A model generated the notes under the pieces. That model worked only from the letters and a program-made list of their open reading frames with translations. It was not told the origin of the DNA and did not search any database. From Pseudomonadota bacterium (lineage in GTDB: Bacteria > Pseudomonadota > Alphaproteobacteria > Rhizobiales > Xanthobacteraceae), in the NCBI GenBank assembly GCA_023404705.1, contig JAEYAU010000186.1, forward strand, positions 8,314 through 72,313: a DNA stretch of 64,000 nucleotides, given 5' to 3'. Shown one piece after another: positions 7,721 through 16,585 of this stretch (positions within the stretch are counted from its first letter, which is position 1; the number at the start of each line of letters is the position of its first letter). The translations under genes and the position numbers were made by a program.

Positions 7721-9004
7721 ATGACAGATCTCACACGCCGTCGTTTCACTGCGCTCGCGGGCACCTCGATGCTCTCCCTTGCGTCGACGCCGCTGTTCTC
7801 GCCGGCCGTGCTCGGACAGGCAAAGCCGAAGCTCGTCGTTGTGGGCGGCGGTCCGGGCGGCGGCACCGTCGCGCATTATGTCGCCAAGGAATCCCAGGGC
7901 GCGATCGACGTCACACTGGTCGAGCCGCAGAAGAACTTCACGACCTGCTTCTTCTCCAACCTCTATGTGGGCGGCTTCCGCGACTTCAATTCGATCACCC
8001 ACTCCTACGACAAGGTCGCCAAGGCCGGCGTCACGCTCGCGCCCGAGATGGCGACCGCCATCGACCGCGACAAGCGCGAGGTGACGCTGTCGGGCGGCAA
8101 GAAGCTGTCCTACGACCGGCTCGTGGTGGCGCCGGGCATCGACCTGAAGTTCGACTCGGTGCCGGGCTATTCGGAAGCCGCGGCCGAGAAGATGCCGCAT
8201 GCCTGGAAGGCCGGCGCGCAGACGCAGCTGCTGGTCGCGCGCCTCAATGCGCTGAAGGACGGCGAGCTGATCGTGATGGTGGCGCCGCCCAATCCGTATC
8301 GTTGTCCGCCCGGCCCCTATGAGCGGATCTCGATGTTCGCCCATGTGCTCAAGAGCAAGGGCCATACGAAGTCGAAGATCATCATCGTGGATCCCAAGCC
8401 GAACTTCTCCAAGCAGGCGCTCTTCATGGAGGGCTGGGAGAAGCACTATCCGGGCATGATCGAGTGGCAGGACCCGAAGATCCACGGCGGCATCAAGGGC
8501 GTCGATCCCTCGACCGGCGAGGTGAAGACCGATCTCGAAACCTACAAGGCGGCGCTCGCCAACGTGATCCCGGCGCAAATGGCGGGCAAGATCGCGCGCG
8601 ACGCGGGGCTCACGGATCAGACGGGCTGGTGCCCGATCGATCCCGCCAACATGAAGTCGAAGAACGATACGAACGTCTTCGTGGTCGGCGACGCCTGCAT
8701 TCCGGGCGACATGCCGAAGTCGGCCTTCTCGGCCAACAGCCAGGCCAAGGTCGCCGCGATGATCATTCGCGGCGAGCTCGCCAATGCGCGCACCTTCCCG
8801 GCGCGCTATTCGAACACCTGCTGGAGCCTGATCGCGAAGGACGACGACGTGAAGGTCGGCGGCACCTACGAGCCGGGCGACGGCAAGCTCAAGGCGGCCA
8901 CCACCTTCATCAGCCAGAAAGGCGAGGCGGCCGACATCCGCAAGCAGAACTACCAGGAGTCGCTCGACTGGTATGCGGGCATCGTGGCGGACGTGTTCGG
9001 GTAG
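7721..9004 (+). CDS. fccB: Flavocytochrome c sulfide dehydrogenase, flavoprotein subunit
   Basis: Periplasmic FAD protein that oxidises sulfide with a redox disulfide and passes electrons to a c-type cytochrome subunit (family knowledge). Visible: Tat signal TRRRFTALAG, dinucleotide motif VVVGGGPGGGT, the NPYRCPPGPYERIS cysteine segment, VFVVGDACIPGDMPKSAFSA FAD-binding region, and the C-terminal domain with NTCWSLI carrying the other conserved Cys. GGAGG at 7711-7715 precedes the ATG. The length of 427 aa is full. No cytochrome subunit gene lies next to it: the 212 bp upstream hold no gene and the next gene downstream is unrelated, so the partner must be elsewhere or different. Confidence 0.9.
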   Translation: MTDLTRRRFTALAGTSMLSLASTPLFSPAVLGQAKPKLVVVGGGPGGGTVAHYVAKESQGAIDVTLVEPQKNFTTCFFSNLYVGGFRDFNSITHSYDKVAKAGVTLAPEMATAIDRDKREVTLSGGKKLSYDRLVVAPGIDLKFDSVPGYSEAAAEKMPHAWKAGAQTQLLVARLNALKDGELIVMVAPPNPYRCPPGPYERISMFAHVLKSKGHTKSKIIIVDPKPNFSKQALFMEGWEKHYPGMIEWQDPKIHGGIKGVDPSTGEVKTDLETYKAALANVIPAQMAGKIARDAGLTDQTGWCPIDPANMKSKNDTNVFVVGDACIPGDMPKSAFSANSQAKVAAMIIRGELANARTFPARYSNTCWSLIAKDDDVKVGGTYEPGDGKLKAATTFISQKGEAADIRKQNYQESLDWYAGIVADVFG

Positions 9005-9026
9005 GTAAGGCGCTAGCTCCTCCGCC

Positions 9027-9137
9027 GTCATCCCGGCCGAGCAAAGCGAGGGCCGGGATCCATAAACCCTGTCGTTTTGATGCGGACAGACCGGGAGTAT
9101 GGATCCCGGATAGCCGCTACGCGGCTTCCGGGATGAC
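9027..9137. repeat. Palindromic intergenic repeat element
   Basis: Begins GTCATCCCGG (9027-9036) and ends with its inverted copy CCGGGATGAC (9128-9137). Inside are the inverted copies GGGATCCATA (9054-9063) and TATGGATCCC. A typical dispersed palindromic unit of Bradyrhizobium-like genomes; it lies between the convergent fccB and GNAT genes and may fold as a bidirectional terminator. Confidence 0.7.
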
Positions 9138-9158
9138 CATCGGAGTGTGTGCTGCGCC

Positions 9159-9764
9159 CTAAGCCGCCACGCGCCTCACGGGGCCCCAGCTCTTGAGCGC
9201 GTTCCAGATGCCGCGCTCCAGGCGGAAGCGGTCGATCGGCACGGAGGAGCCAAGTGCGCGGATACGCGTGAGACCGACGCCGGTCCACTGGAAGCCGCAT
9301 TTCTCGATGACGCGGCGCGAGCCCGGATTGGTCACGCGCGCGCCGGCGCACAGCACGTCGTGGCCCGCCTCCGTGAAGGCGTAGTCGATCACGGCACGGG
9401 CGGCTTCGGTCGCATAGCCGCGGCCCCAGAACGGGGCGCCGAGCCAGTAGCCGATCTCGGGCGAGGTGCCGTCGAGCAGGCCGAAGCCGCAGGCGCCGAC
9501 AACCGTGTCATCGGGCAGCGTGATCAGAAACGTGGTCTCGCCCATCGCATGATTGCTGCCGAGAATGAAGCTTTCGGCATCGGCGAGGCGATACGGATGA
9601 GGAATGCGCGCCGTGTTCTCGGCGATGCGGCGATCGTTGGCGAGCGCTGCCACCGCTTTAGCGTCCCCGAGATGCGGCGCGCGCAGAACGAGCCGCGTGG
9701 TCTCGAGGACGGGGATACAGGCCTCGCGGAACGATTCCCTCGAAGTGTCTTCCAGCAAAGTCAT
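9159..9764 (-). CDS. GNAT-family N-acetyltransferase (RimJ/RimL type)
   Basis: 201-aa acetyltransferase of the RimL/Acetyltransf_3 type. It begins with the typical ETTRLVLRAPHLGDAKAVA strand-helix, has GETTFLITLPDDTVVGACGF, EIGYWLGAPFWGRGYATEA as the acetyl-CoA-binding loop (R/Q-x2-G-x-G/A variant GRGYAT), and NPGSRRVIEKCGF near the end. The acceptor is unknown. A GNAT gene between rpmA and obgE is common in Rhizobiales, so it probably belongs to the original ribosomal cluster. Confidence 0.9.
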   Translation of the reverse strand: MTLLEDTSRESFREACIPVLETTRLVLRAPHLGDAKAVAALANDRRIAENTARIPHPYRLADAESFILGSNHAMGETTFLITLPDDTVVGACGFGLLDGTSPEIGYWLGAPFWGRGYATEAARAVIDYAFTEAGHDVLCAGARVTNPGSRRVIEKCGFQWTGVGLTRIRALGSSVPIDRFRLERGIWNALKSWGPVRRVAA

Positions 9765-9818
9765 GGCACGGGCTCCTTGCGCGATGCGCCACCGTTGGTG
9801 GTGACGCTTGAAATGCTA

Positions 9819-9850
9819 CGAGGGGGAGCCGGTGTCCCGTCTCCCCCTCG
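9819..9850 (-). terminator. Hairpin between rpmA and GNAT gene
   Basis: Perfect 10-bp inverted repeat CGAGGGGGAG / CTCCCCCTCG with a 12-nt loop. It follows the rpmA stop on the minus strand. No T-run follows, so it could be an attenuator or an mRNA-stability element instead of a terminator. Confidence 0.45.
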
Positions 9851-9918
9851 CAAGAAGCCCGTTACAAGGGCCCGCCGGGTTTGACTGGAACCGGCGAGAC
9901 CTCGTTATGGTCCGCCGT

Positions 9919-10194
9919 CTATTCGGCCGCAGCCTCCGTCGCCATCGGGACAACCGATACGTAGGTGCGGCCTTTGGCTTTCGACTGGTAGACAACCTGT
10001 CCGTTGGTGAGCGCGAAGAGCGTGTGGTCCTTGCCAATCCCGACATTTCGCCCGGGATGCCACTTGGTGCCACGCTGGCGCACGAGGATATTGCCGGCGA
10101 GAGCCTGCTCTCCGCCGAACAGCTTCACGCCGAGGCGACGGCCGGCCGAGTCACGGCCGTTGCGCGAAGATCCGCCTGCCTTCTTGTGAGCCAT
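9919..10194 (-). CDS. rpmA: 50S ribosomal protein L27
   Basis: 91-aa L27, the 50S subunit protein whose N-terminus reaches the peptidyl transferase centre. It begins MAHKKAGGSSRNGRDS without the cleavable N-terminal extension found in Firmicutes, and continues with the conserved LGVKLFGGEQALAGNILVRQ and WHPGRNVGIGKDHTLFAL. The C-terminus ends in a short alanine/glutamate tail. Follows rplU by 99 bp on the same strand; the two are presumably co-transcribed from the promoter upstream of rplU. Confidence 0.98.
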   Translation of the reverse strand: MAHKKAGGSSRNGRDSAGRRLGVKLFGGEQALAGNILVRQRGTKWHPGRNVGIGKDHTLFALTNGQVVYQSKAKGRTYVSVVPMATEAAAE

Positions 10195-10293
10195 GGGAAA
10201 CTCCTAGTCTCTATCTGTGTACCGTGATTCCGTGACGCACGCATCACCTTTCGGCATGCGAGGCATCACAATGTTTTTCCTTCTTCGACAGCC

Positions 10294-10782
10294 TCAGTCT
10301 TCCGACGAGGCTGCCTTCTTCGCGGAAGCCTTCTTGGCAGCGGGCTTCTTCGCCGCCGGCTTCTTCGCTGCCGTCTTCTTCGGGGCAGCCTCGCTGGCTT
10401 CGCCAGCCTCGGCCGCCGGCGCCTCGGCCTTCTTCGCGGGCTTGCCGCGGGCCTTGACGGTCGGCTGCTTCCCCTCGGTCAGGATCTCGGTGATCCGCAT
10501 GAGGGTGAAGTCCTGCCGGTGGCCGCGCTTGCGGCGCGAGTTCTTGCGCCGGCGCTTCTTGAAGGCGATCACCTTCCGGCCGCGGCCATGCTCGAGCACC
10601 TCGGCCGCGACGCTGGCGCCCGCGACCGTCGGGGTCCCGAGCAGCTGATTGTCACCGCCCACGACCAGCACTTCGCCGAACGTGACGATCTCTCCGGGCT
10701 GGCCGACCAGCATGTCGACCTTCAGTAGTTCATCGGCGGCAACCCGGTATTGCTTACCGCCGGTCTTGATGACTGCGAACAT
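10294..10782 (-). CDS. rplU: 50S ribosomal protein L21 with Lys/Ala-rich tail
   Basis: 162-aa L21. The core (about residues 1-105) starts MFAVIKTGGKQYRVAADELL and contains GRGRKVIAFKKRRRKNSRRK with the RNA-binding basic cluster and RQDFTLMRITEI. A tail of about 55 residues rich in Lys, Ala and Pro follows (KKTAAKKPAAKKPAAKK), resembling histone-H1-like repeats. Standard L21 is about 103 aa; alphaproteobacterial L21 is often extended in this way. First gene of the rplU-rpmA unit. Confidence 0.97.
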   Translation of the reverse strand: MFAVIKTGGKQYRVAADELLKVDMLVGQPGEIVTFGEVLVVGGDNQLLGTPTVAGASVAAEVLEHGRGRKVIAFKKRRRKNSRRKRGHRQDFTLMRITEILTEGKQPTVKARGKPAKKAEAPAAEAGEASEAAPKKTAAKKPAAKKPAAKKASAKKAASSED

Positions 10783-10924
10783 TGTTCTCTCTCGTGTTCG
10801 TCAACACGGCTCTCGGGAGAGCATCCCCCGGGCCGGCTTCTTGACAGTCGTGACCTGGTTTAAGTTCTTGCGCCATAAGCGCAAATAAGCACGGCGCGGA
10901 CAAAAGCCGCGCCGGGCGCCGCGG

Positions 10925-10952
10925 ACTATAGAGGCCGAAGGCGCCAAGTCAA
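10925..10952 (-). promoter_or_regulatory. Sigma-70 promoter of rplU-rpmA
   Basis: On the minus strand TTGACT (10952-10947), 16 nt, TATAGT (10930-10925). Transcription would start near 10918 and give a leader of about 135 nt before rplU. The leader contains a GC-rich hairpin region that could carry feedback control, though I see no known motif. Confidence 0.7.
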
Positions 10953-11081
10953 GGAAATTGGCCCTTTTTCGCGCGTGTCAGCCCAGATCGGGCGCCAGAT
11001 GGCCGCCGCTGGGGCCAGCGGGCGCCAGGAACCCTTGCGCGTGCCGTTCGTTGACGCCGGGAACCTCCTGGAACCCATTTC

Positions 11082-12146
11082 ATGCCGACCGAGACATTGC
11101 CGTCAGCCCTGGGGCAGCACGGGGCGAGCGTCCTCCCGTCTGTGCGGGTCGACACCTACAATGCCGAGATCAAGGACGAGGACGGCTTCGTCGGTGACCG
11201 CGCGAGCCGCAGTGCCTTCTACGAGATCCTCGACAAGTGGCGGAAGCCGCTGCGCAAGCTCGGCGCCGATCCGTTCGGAGACGAGGACACCGACGACATC
11301 AGCAAGAAGAAGCTCGACGACCTGCTCGTCAACGGGGGCCACGAGGCCGCCGGCGTCGTGCAGAGCGCGGTCGAGGAGTTCGCGCAGACCCTGGCCAAAG
11401 TGGTCAAGCGTTTCCTGAAGCTGAAGGCCTGGGACAAGACCGAGCGCATCGTCATCGGCGGCGGCTTCCGGGAAAGCCGGATCGGCGAGCTCGCCATCGG
11501 GCGCGCCGACATCTTGCTCAAGGCGGACGGCAGCAAGGTCGACCTCGTGCCGATCCGCCATCATCCGGACGAGGCCGGCCTGATCGGCGCCGTGCATCTG
11601 GCGCCGGCCTGGATCTTCAAGGCCCATGACAGCATCCTCGCGGTCGATATCGGAGGGACCAATATTCGCGTCGGCGTGGTGGAGCCGAACGTCAAGAAGG
11701 CGTCCGATCTCAGCAAGGCACGCGTGTGGAAATCCAAGCTCTGGCGCCACGCGGATGACAACCCCAAGCGCGAGGAAGCCGTCGATGAGTTGATCGAGAT
11801 GCTCGACGAGCTCGCGAAGCGCGCCATCAAGGAGGGGCACGCGCTCGCGCCCTTCGTCGGCATCGCGTGTCCGGGCGCGATCGAGGAGGACGGCGACATC
11901 GCCAAGGGCGCGCAAAATCTGCCCGGCAACTGGGAGAGCAGCCGTTTCAACCTTCCGCAACGAATCTGCGAAGGCCTTCGGAAATTCGACGAACACGAGA
12001 CCGCGGTGCTGATGCACAACGACGCGGTGGTGCAGGGCCTGAGCGAAGTGCCGTTCATGCAGGATGTGAAACGCTGGGGCGTGCTCACGATCGGCACCGG
12101 ACTCGGCAATGCGCGTTTTACCAATCGGAACGGCGACAAGGCCTAG
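11082..12146 (+). CDS. ROK-fold sugar-kinase-like protein with circularly permuted motif order
   Basis: 354-aa protein with all ROK landmarks but in a rotated order. Normal ROK proteins start with D-I-G-G-T and end with I-G-G-G ... G-A-A. Here the C-terminal element comes first (RIVIGGGFRESRIG near residue 125, AGLIGAVHLAP near 168). Then follow the phosphate loop LAVDIGGTNIRVGVV (about 188), GIACPGAIEEDG, NLPGNW, catalytic HNDAVVQGL (about 311) and finally VLTIGTGLG, where the protein stops. The zinc motif and G-E-x-G-H segment that usually follow are absent. Function is likely ATP-dependent phosphorylation or a non-catalytic relative; substrate unknown. No strong ribosome site is visible. 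Confidence 0.75.
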   Translation: MPTETLPSALGQHGASVLPSVRVDTYNAEIKDEDGFVGDRASRSAFYEILDKWRKPLRKLGADPFGDEDTDDISKKKLDDLLVNGGHEAAGVVQSAVEEFAQTLAKVVKRFLKLKAWDKTERIVIGGGFRESRIGELAIGRADILLKADGSKVDLVPIRHHPDEAGLIGAVHLAPAWIFKAHDSILAVDIGGTNIRVGVVEPNVKKASDLSKARVWKSKLWRHADDNPKREEAVDELIEMLDELAKRAIKEGHALAPFVGIACPGAIEEDGDIAKGAQNLPGNWESSRFNLPQRICEGLRKFDEHETAVLMHNDAVVQGLSEVPFMQDVKRWGVLTIGTGLGNARFTNRNGDKA

Positions 12147-12266
12147 CGCTGACGGCTGCGCGTGCGGCGCAGCCCGCATGCGGCAGCGCCGGTTGCGGCA
12201 TGCGCGGATCGTTGCGACCGTGCGGCTGGTTTGAGCAAAGTCCCCTCCGCAACAGATCACACTCCC

Positions 12267-13943
12267 ATGGCCATCGAGTTCGACACCATCATCGTGGGCG
12301 GCGGCGCCGCGGGCTGCGTGCTTGCGAACCGACTCTCGGCGCAATCGAACCGATCGGTACTGCTGCTCGAAGCGGGCCAGGATCTCGTGCCGGGGCGCGA
12401 GCCCGCCGACGTGCTCGATACCTATCCGACCTCCTACTACAACCCGGCCTATTTCTGGCCGGAGCTGAAGGTCCATTGGCGCACGCGCGCGACCTCGCGG
12501 CCGATGCTGCTGAGCCAGGGCCGCATCATGGGCGGCGGTGGATCCGTGATGGGCATGATCGCGCTGCGCGGCACGCCCGAGGATTACGACGAGTGGGAGG
12601 CGCTCGGCGCCGAGGGCTGGAACTGGCGCGCGGTGCTGCCCTATTTCCGGCGGCTCGAAAGCGATCAGGACTTCGCGAACGAGATGCACGGCAGCGACGG
12701 CCCGATGCCGGTGCGCCGTGTCGCGCGCGAAGAATGGCCGCCGCTCACGCGCGCGATCGCGGGCTTCGCGGAGGAGCGGCAGATCCCCTTCGTGGCCGAC
12801 ATGAACGGCGACTTCCGCGACGGGCTTGGCGCGGTGCCGATGAGCAACACGCGCACACGGCGCGCCTCCAGCGCGCTCTGCTATCTCGATGCGCAGGTGC
12901 GCGCGCGCCCCAATCTCACGATCATGGGCAATGTGACCGTGACGGCGCTGCGCTTCGAAGGACGGCAAGTGACCGGCGTGACGGCGCGCATCGACAGCGC
13001 GACGCAGGAGTTTCGCGCGCGCGAGGTCATCCTCTGCGCGGGCGCGATCCACACGCCGGCCATCATGCTGCGCGCGGGGCTCGGCCCGGCGGCGGCGCTG
13101 CGCGATCTCGGCATCACGGTGGTCGCCGATATGCCGGGCGTCGGCACCAATCTCTCGAACCATGCGCTGCTCTTCGTGGCGGCGCGGCTCAGGCCGAACG
13201 CGCGCCAGCCCGCGCGCCTGCGCACCTTCCCGACCGTGTGCTTCCGCTATTCATCAGGACTCGCGGATTGCCCGCCGCACGACATGATGATCGCGATCCA
13301 GAGCAAGTCCTCGTGGAATGCGATCGGTGCGCAGATCGCCAACCTCGCGCCGACGCTCTGGAAGCCGATGTCGCGCGGGCACGTAACGCTCACCTCGCGC
13401 GATCCCGATGCGGAGCCGCTGGTCGAGTTCAACTATCTGGCGGACGAGCGCGATCTCGCGCGGCTCGTGGATGGCTATCGGCGCGTTGTGGAGATCCTGG
13501 CGAGCCCGCACGTGAAGGATCTTGCGGGACGGCCGTTCCCGGTACGCTTCGACGATCGCATCCGCCAGCTCAACCGGCGCACCAGGGCCAATGCGATCAA
13601 GTCCACGCTGGTCGCGCGTACGCTCGACGCGCTGCCGGGCTTCAGCGATCGACTGCTCGCGACGCTCACCGGCCCGGCGGTCGATCTTCCGGCGCTGGTG
13701 GCGGATCGCGACGCGCTGGCCGCGCATGTGCGCGAGAACGTCGCGGGCGTGTTCCATCCGTGCGGAACGTGCCGCATGGGCGATGACCCGGATGCGGTGG
13801 TGGATACGACAGGGCGCGTGCGCGGTGTGGGCGGCCTGCGCGTCGGGGATGCCTCGCTGATGCCGACGGTGCCGCGCGCCAATACGAACATTCCGACCAT
13901 CATGGTGGCCGAGAAGATCGCCGACGCCATTCTGACTGCTTGA
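12267..13943 (+). CDS. GMC-family FAD oxidoreductase (choline/alcohol dehydrogenase type)
   Basis: 558-aa flavoprotein of the glucose-methanol-choline family. FAD-binding DTIIVGGGAAGCVLANRLS at the N-terminus, GMC signature around IMGGGGSVMGMIALRGTPED, the second signature VILCAGAIHTPAIMLRAG, and C-terminal HPCGTCRMG plus PRANTNIPTIMVAEKIAD carrying the catalytic His/Asn pair. The substrate (an alcohol or choline-like compound) cannot be named. ATG 12267 starts directly at the FAD motif; the upstream in-frame codons from 12162 give no homology. It converges with the GGDEF/EAL gene with one base between stops. Confidence 0.92.
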   Translation: MAIEFDTIIVGGGAAGCVLANRLSAQSNRSVLLLEAGQDLVPGREPADVLDTYPTSYYNPAYFWPELKVHWRTRATSRPMLLSQGRIMGGGGSVMGMIALRGTPEDYDEWEALGAEGWNWRAVLPYFRRLESDQDFANEMHGSDGPMPVRRVAREEWPPLTRAIAGFAEERQIPFVADMNGDFRDGLGAVPMSNTRTRRASSALCYLDAQVRARPNLTIMGNVTVTALRFEGRQVTGVTARIDSATQEFRAREVILCAGAIHTPAIMLRAGLGPAAALRDLGITVVADMPGVGTNLSNHALLFVAARLRPNARQPARLRTFPTVCFRYSSGLADCPPHDMMIAIQSKSSWNAIGAQIANLAPTLWKPMSRGHVTLTSRDPDAEPLVEFNYLADERDLARLVDGYRRVVEILASPHVKDLAGRPFPVRFDDRIRQLNRRTRANAIKSTLVARTLDALPGFSDRLLATLTGPAVDLPALVADRDALAAHVRENVAGVFHPCGTCRMGDDPDAVVDTTGRVRGVGGLRVGDASLMPTVPRANTNIPTIMVAEKIADAILTA

Positions 13944-13944
13944 G

Positions 13945-16440
13945 CTAAGCGGCCGCTTCGCCGCGCTTCTTGAGCGATGCGATGAGCGCGGCCACCTCCC
14001 CGGAGGGGCGGGCCGCGCTGAACAGGAAGCCCTGCACCTCGGTGCAGCCTTCGGCGCGCACGCGGTTAAGCTGCTCCTCGGTCTCGACGCCTTCCGCGGT
14101 GGTGAGCATGCCGAGGCTCGCGCTCAGGCCCGTGACGGCACGAATGATGGCGACCGAGCTCTCCTCGTCCGAGATGTTGCGGATGAAGGAGGAGTCGATC
14201 TTGATCTTGTCGAACGGGAAGCTGCGCAGGTAGCTCAGGCTCGAATAGCCGGTACCGAAATCGTCCATCGCGATGCGCACGCCGAAGCTGCGCAGCTGAT
14301 GCAGAATCGCGAGCGTCGTATCGTGATCGTCGAGCAGCACGCCTTCGGTGATCTCGAGCTCGAGGCGGTTCGCCGGCAGCTTCGACATCGCGAGCGCCGT
14401 GATGACCGATTCGAGCAGCCGCTTGCTCTTGAACTGCGCGGGCGAGAGGTTGACCGCGACCTTGATGCTGTCCGGCCAGCTCGCGGCGTCGAGGCAGGCC
14501 TGGCGCAGCACCCATTCGCCGAGCGGCACGATCAGGCCGATCTCCTCGGCGAGCGGAATGAAATCGGCCGGAGAGATCATGCCGCGCTCGGCATGGCGCC
14601 AGCGCAGCAGCGCCTCGAAGCTCGTCACCTCGTTGGCGTCGAGGTTCACGACGGGCTGGTAGTGCAGCTCGAAATCACCGTCGCGCAGCGCCTTGCGCAG
14701 ATCGAGCTCGAGCAGGCGGCGCGTCTGCATGCGCGCGTCCATGTCGGGCTCGAAGAAACGGCAGGCGCCGCGGCCGTCGCTCTTCACGCGATAAAGCGCC
14801 ATGTCACCGTTCTTGAGGAGCTGGTCCGCGTCGTCGCCGTCGGCCGGCGCGAGAGCGATACCGACGCTGCAGCCGATCACGACCTGCTGCCCGTCGAGGG
14901 TGAAGGGCTCGCTCAGCGCATCGATCACGCGCTGGCCCAGAATGGTCGCGGCCTGCGGCTGCTCGCCGCCGATCTGGACGATCGCGAACTCATCGCCGCC
15001 AAAGCGCGCGATGGTATCGCCCTCGCGCACGCACTCCGTCAGGCGCGCCGCCACCATCCTGAGCAGCGCGTCGCCGGCCGGATGGCCGAGCGTGTCGTTG
15101 ACGTTCTTGAAGCGGTCGAGATCGAGGCACAGCACCGCGAGCGACTCGCCGCGCGGCACGCGCTTGAGCGCCGCCTCGACGCGCTCCTTGAACAGGGCGC
15201 GGTTCGGCAGGTCGGTGAGCGCATCGTGGCGCGCCATGTGCTGGATGCGTTCCTCGGCGCGGCGCCGCTCGGTCACGTCCTCGTGGGTCGAGACCCAGCC
15301 GCCCCCCTCCATGGGCTGGTGAATGATGCTCACCGAGCGCCCGTCATTGAGCTCCACCAGCTTGAGGTGCGTCTCCTTGCCGATGACGTTGTCGAGCAGG
15401 TCGGCGATGTAGCCTTCGGGATCGTTGCCTTCGTACTTGCCGGTGTTCACGCGGCGATTGAGGATCTGCTGCACCGGCGTGCCGGGCTCGGTGAGTGCCG
15501 CGGGCAGGTCATAGATCTCGCCATAGCGCTCGTTGCAGACGATCAGGCGACGCGTGCCGTCGAACATGGCGAGGCCGATCGGCATGTTGCTGATCGCGGC
15601 GTGCAGACGCTCACGCTCGCGCTCGGCGGCGAGCGCGAGCTCGCGGCTGCGCACCAGGCTTTCGCGATAACCCGTGGCGGCGGCGGCGAGCACGCCGATC
15701 TCGTCGCTGCGCGTGCGGTCGGGCGCGACGTCGACCGAGTGATCGCCGGCCGAAAGGCGGCGCATCGCCTCGCTCACGCGCAGGATCGGCAGGCTGATGC
15801 GCCGCGAGGCCCAGACGATGGCGCCGAACGCGCACATGGCCGCGACCATGATGGCGGCGATCGTGAGCCGGAGCGCGAGATCGTAGACGCTCTCGGCGCG
15901 TGCGGCGGCCATCTCGCTCTGCTCGCGCGAATGGGTGATGAGCGCCTCGAGCTTGGAGATGGCCTGCTCGTAAGCGGCGAGCGAGCTCGTGTCGAAGTCC
16001 TGCTGTGCGGCCGTGATCTCGCCGAGCTCGACGCGCTGGACCAGATTGGCGAGCGCCTCCTCGTAATCGGACCAGAGGTCGATGAACTCGGCGAAGAGCG
16101 CACGCTCGGTCGATGTGGTGGCGGCGCGCCGATAGGCTTGCTCCGCCGCGTCCATGTCCGCGCTGATCGTGCGCATGCCGGCGGCGATCGTCGCGAGGTG
16201 GTGGAAGTTGGTGGTCTGCATGCGCCGGCTGGCGAGCAGGCGATGCTCGGCAACCTGGCGCTTGAGCTTGCCGAGCAGCTCGATGCGCGGCAGCCAGCCT
16301 TCACGGATTTCCTTCGTGACGCTGTTCACGGCGTGCAGCTGGAACAGCCCGAAAAGGCCGACCGCGACGACCAGCATGCACGCCACGCCGAACGCGGCGG
16401 ACAGCTTGGTGCGGATGCTCGCCTTGCGAAGGATGCTCAT
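13945..16440 (-). CDS. Membrane sensor with HAMP, PAS, GGDEF and EAL domains
   Basis: 831-aa bifunctional cyclic-di-GMP protein. A first membrane helix (about 13-35) is followed by a periplasmic four-helix-bundle sensor (about 36-185) and a second helix (LTIAAIMVAAMCAFGAIVWA). Then come a HAMP linker (about 210-262), a PAS domain (about 275-395), GGDEF (motif RFGGDEF near residue 480, intact) and EAL (FEALLRW near 610, with NLSPAQF, DDFGTGYSS and AEGVETEEQ all present). Both catalytic motifs look intact, so it could make and break c-di-GMP. The ligand is unknown. It stands alone in its transcription unit. Confidence 0.93.
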   Translation of the reverse strand: MSILRKASIRTKLSAAFGVACMLVVAVGLFGLFQLHAVNSVTKEIREGWLPRIELLGKLKRQVAEHRLLASRRMQTTNFHHLATIAAGMRTISADMDAAEQAYRRAATTSTERALFAEFIDLWSDYEEALANLVQRVELGEITAAQQDFDTSSLAAYEQAISKLEALITHSREQSEMAAARAESVYDLALRLTIAAIMVAAMCAFGAIVWASRRISLPILRVSEAMRRLSAGDHSVDVAPDRTRSDEIGVLAAAATGYRESLVRSRELALAAERERERLHAAISNMPIGLAMFDGTRRLIVCNERYGEIYDLPAALTEPGTPVQQILNRRVNTGKYEGNDPEGYIADLLDNVIGKETHLKLVELNDGRSVSIIHQPMEGGGWVSTHEDVTERRRAEERIQHMARHDALTDLPNRALFKERVEAALKRVPRGESLAVLCLDLDRFKNVNDTLGHPAGDALLRMVAARLTECVREGDTIARFGGDEFAIVQIGGEQPQAATILGQRVIDALSEPFTLDGQQVVIGCSVGIALAPADGDDADQLLKNGDMALYRVKSDGRGACRFFEPDMDARMQTRRLLELDLRKALRDGDFELHYQPVVNLDANEVTSFEALLRWRHAERGMISPADFIPLAEEIGLIVPLGEWVLRQACLDAASWPDSIKVAVNLSPAQFKSKRLLESVITALAMSKLPANRLELEITEGVLLDDHDTTLAILHQLRSFGVRIAMDDFGTGYSSLSYLRSFPFDKIKIDSSFIRNISDEESSVAIIRAVTGLSASLGMLTTAEGVETEEQLNRVRAEGCTEVQGFLFSAARPSGEVAALIASLKKRGEAAA

Positions 16441-16585
16441 GGCCCGGACGCGCGTACTGTCGTGTGCGTCTTGATACCGGAGCGACCTTGCAAAACTGCT
16501 AAGAGCCTGCGGCTCAAAGGAAAAGTCCCACGACGCGGAGGCATGGTGGTACCACGCGAGGACGTGAGACCTGCCTCGCGCGGGG

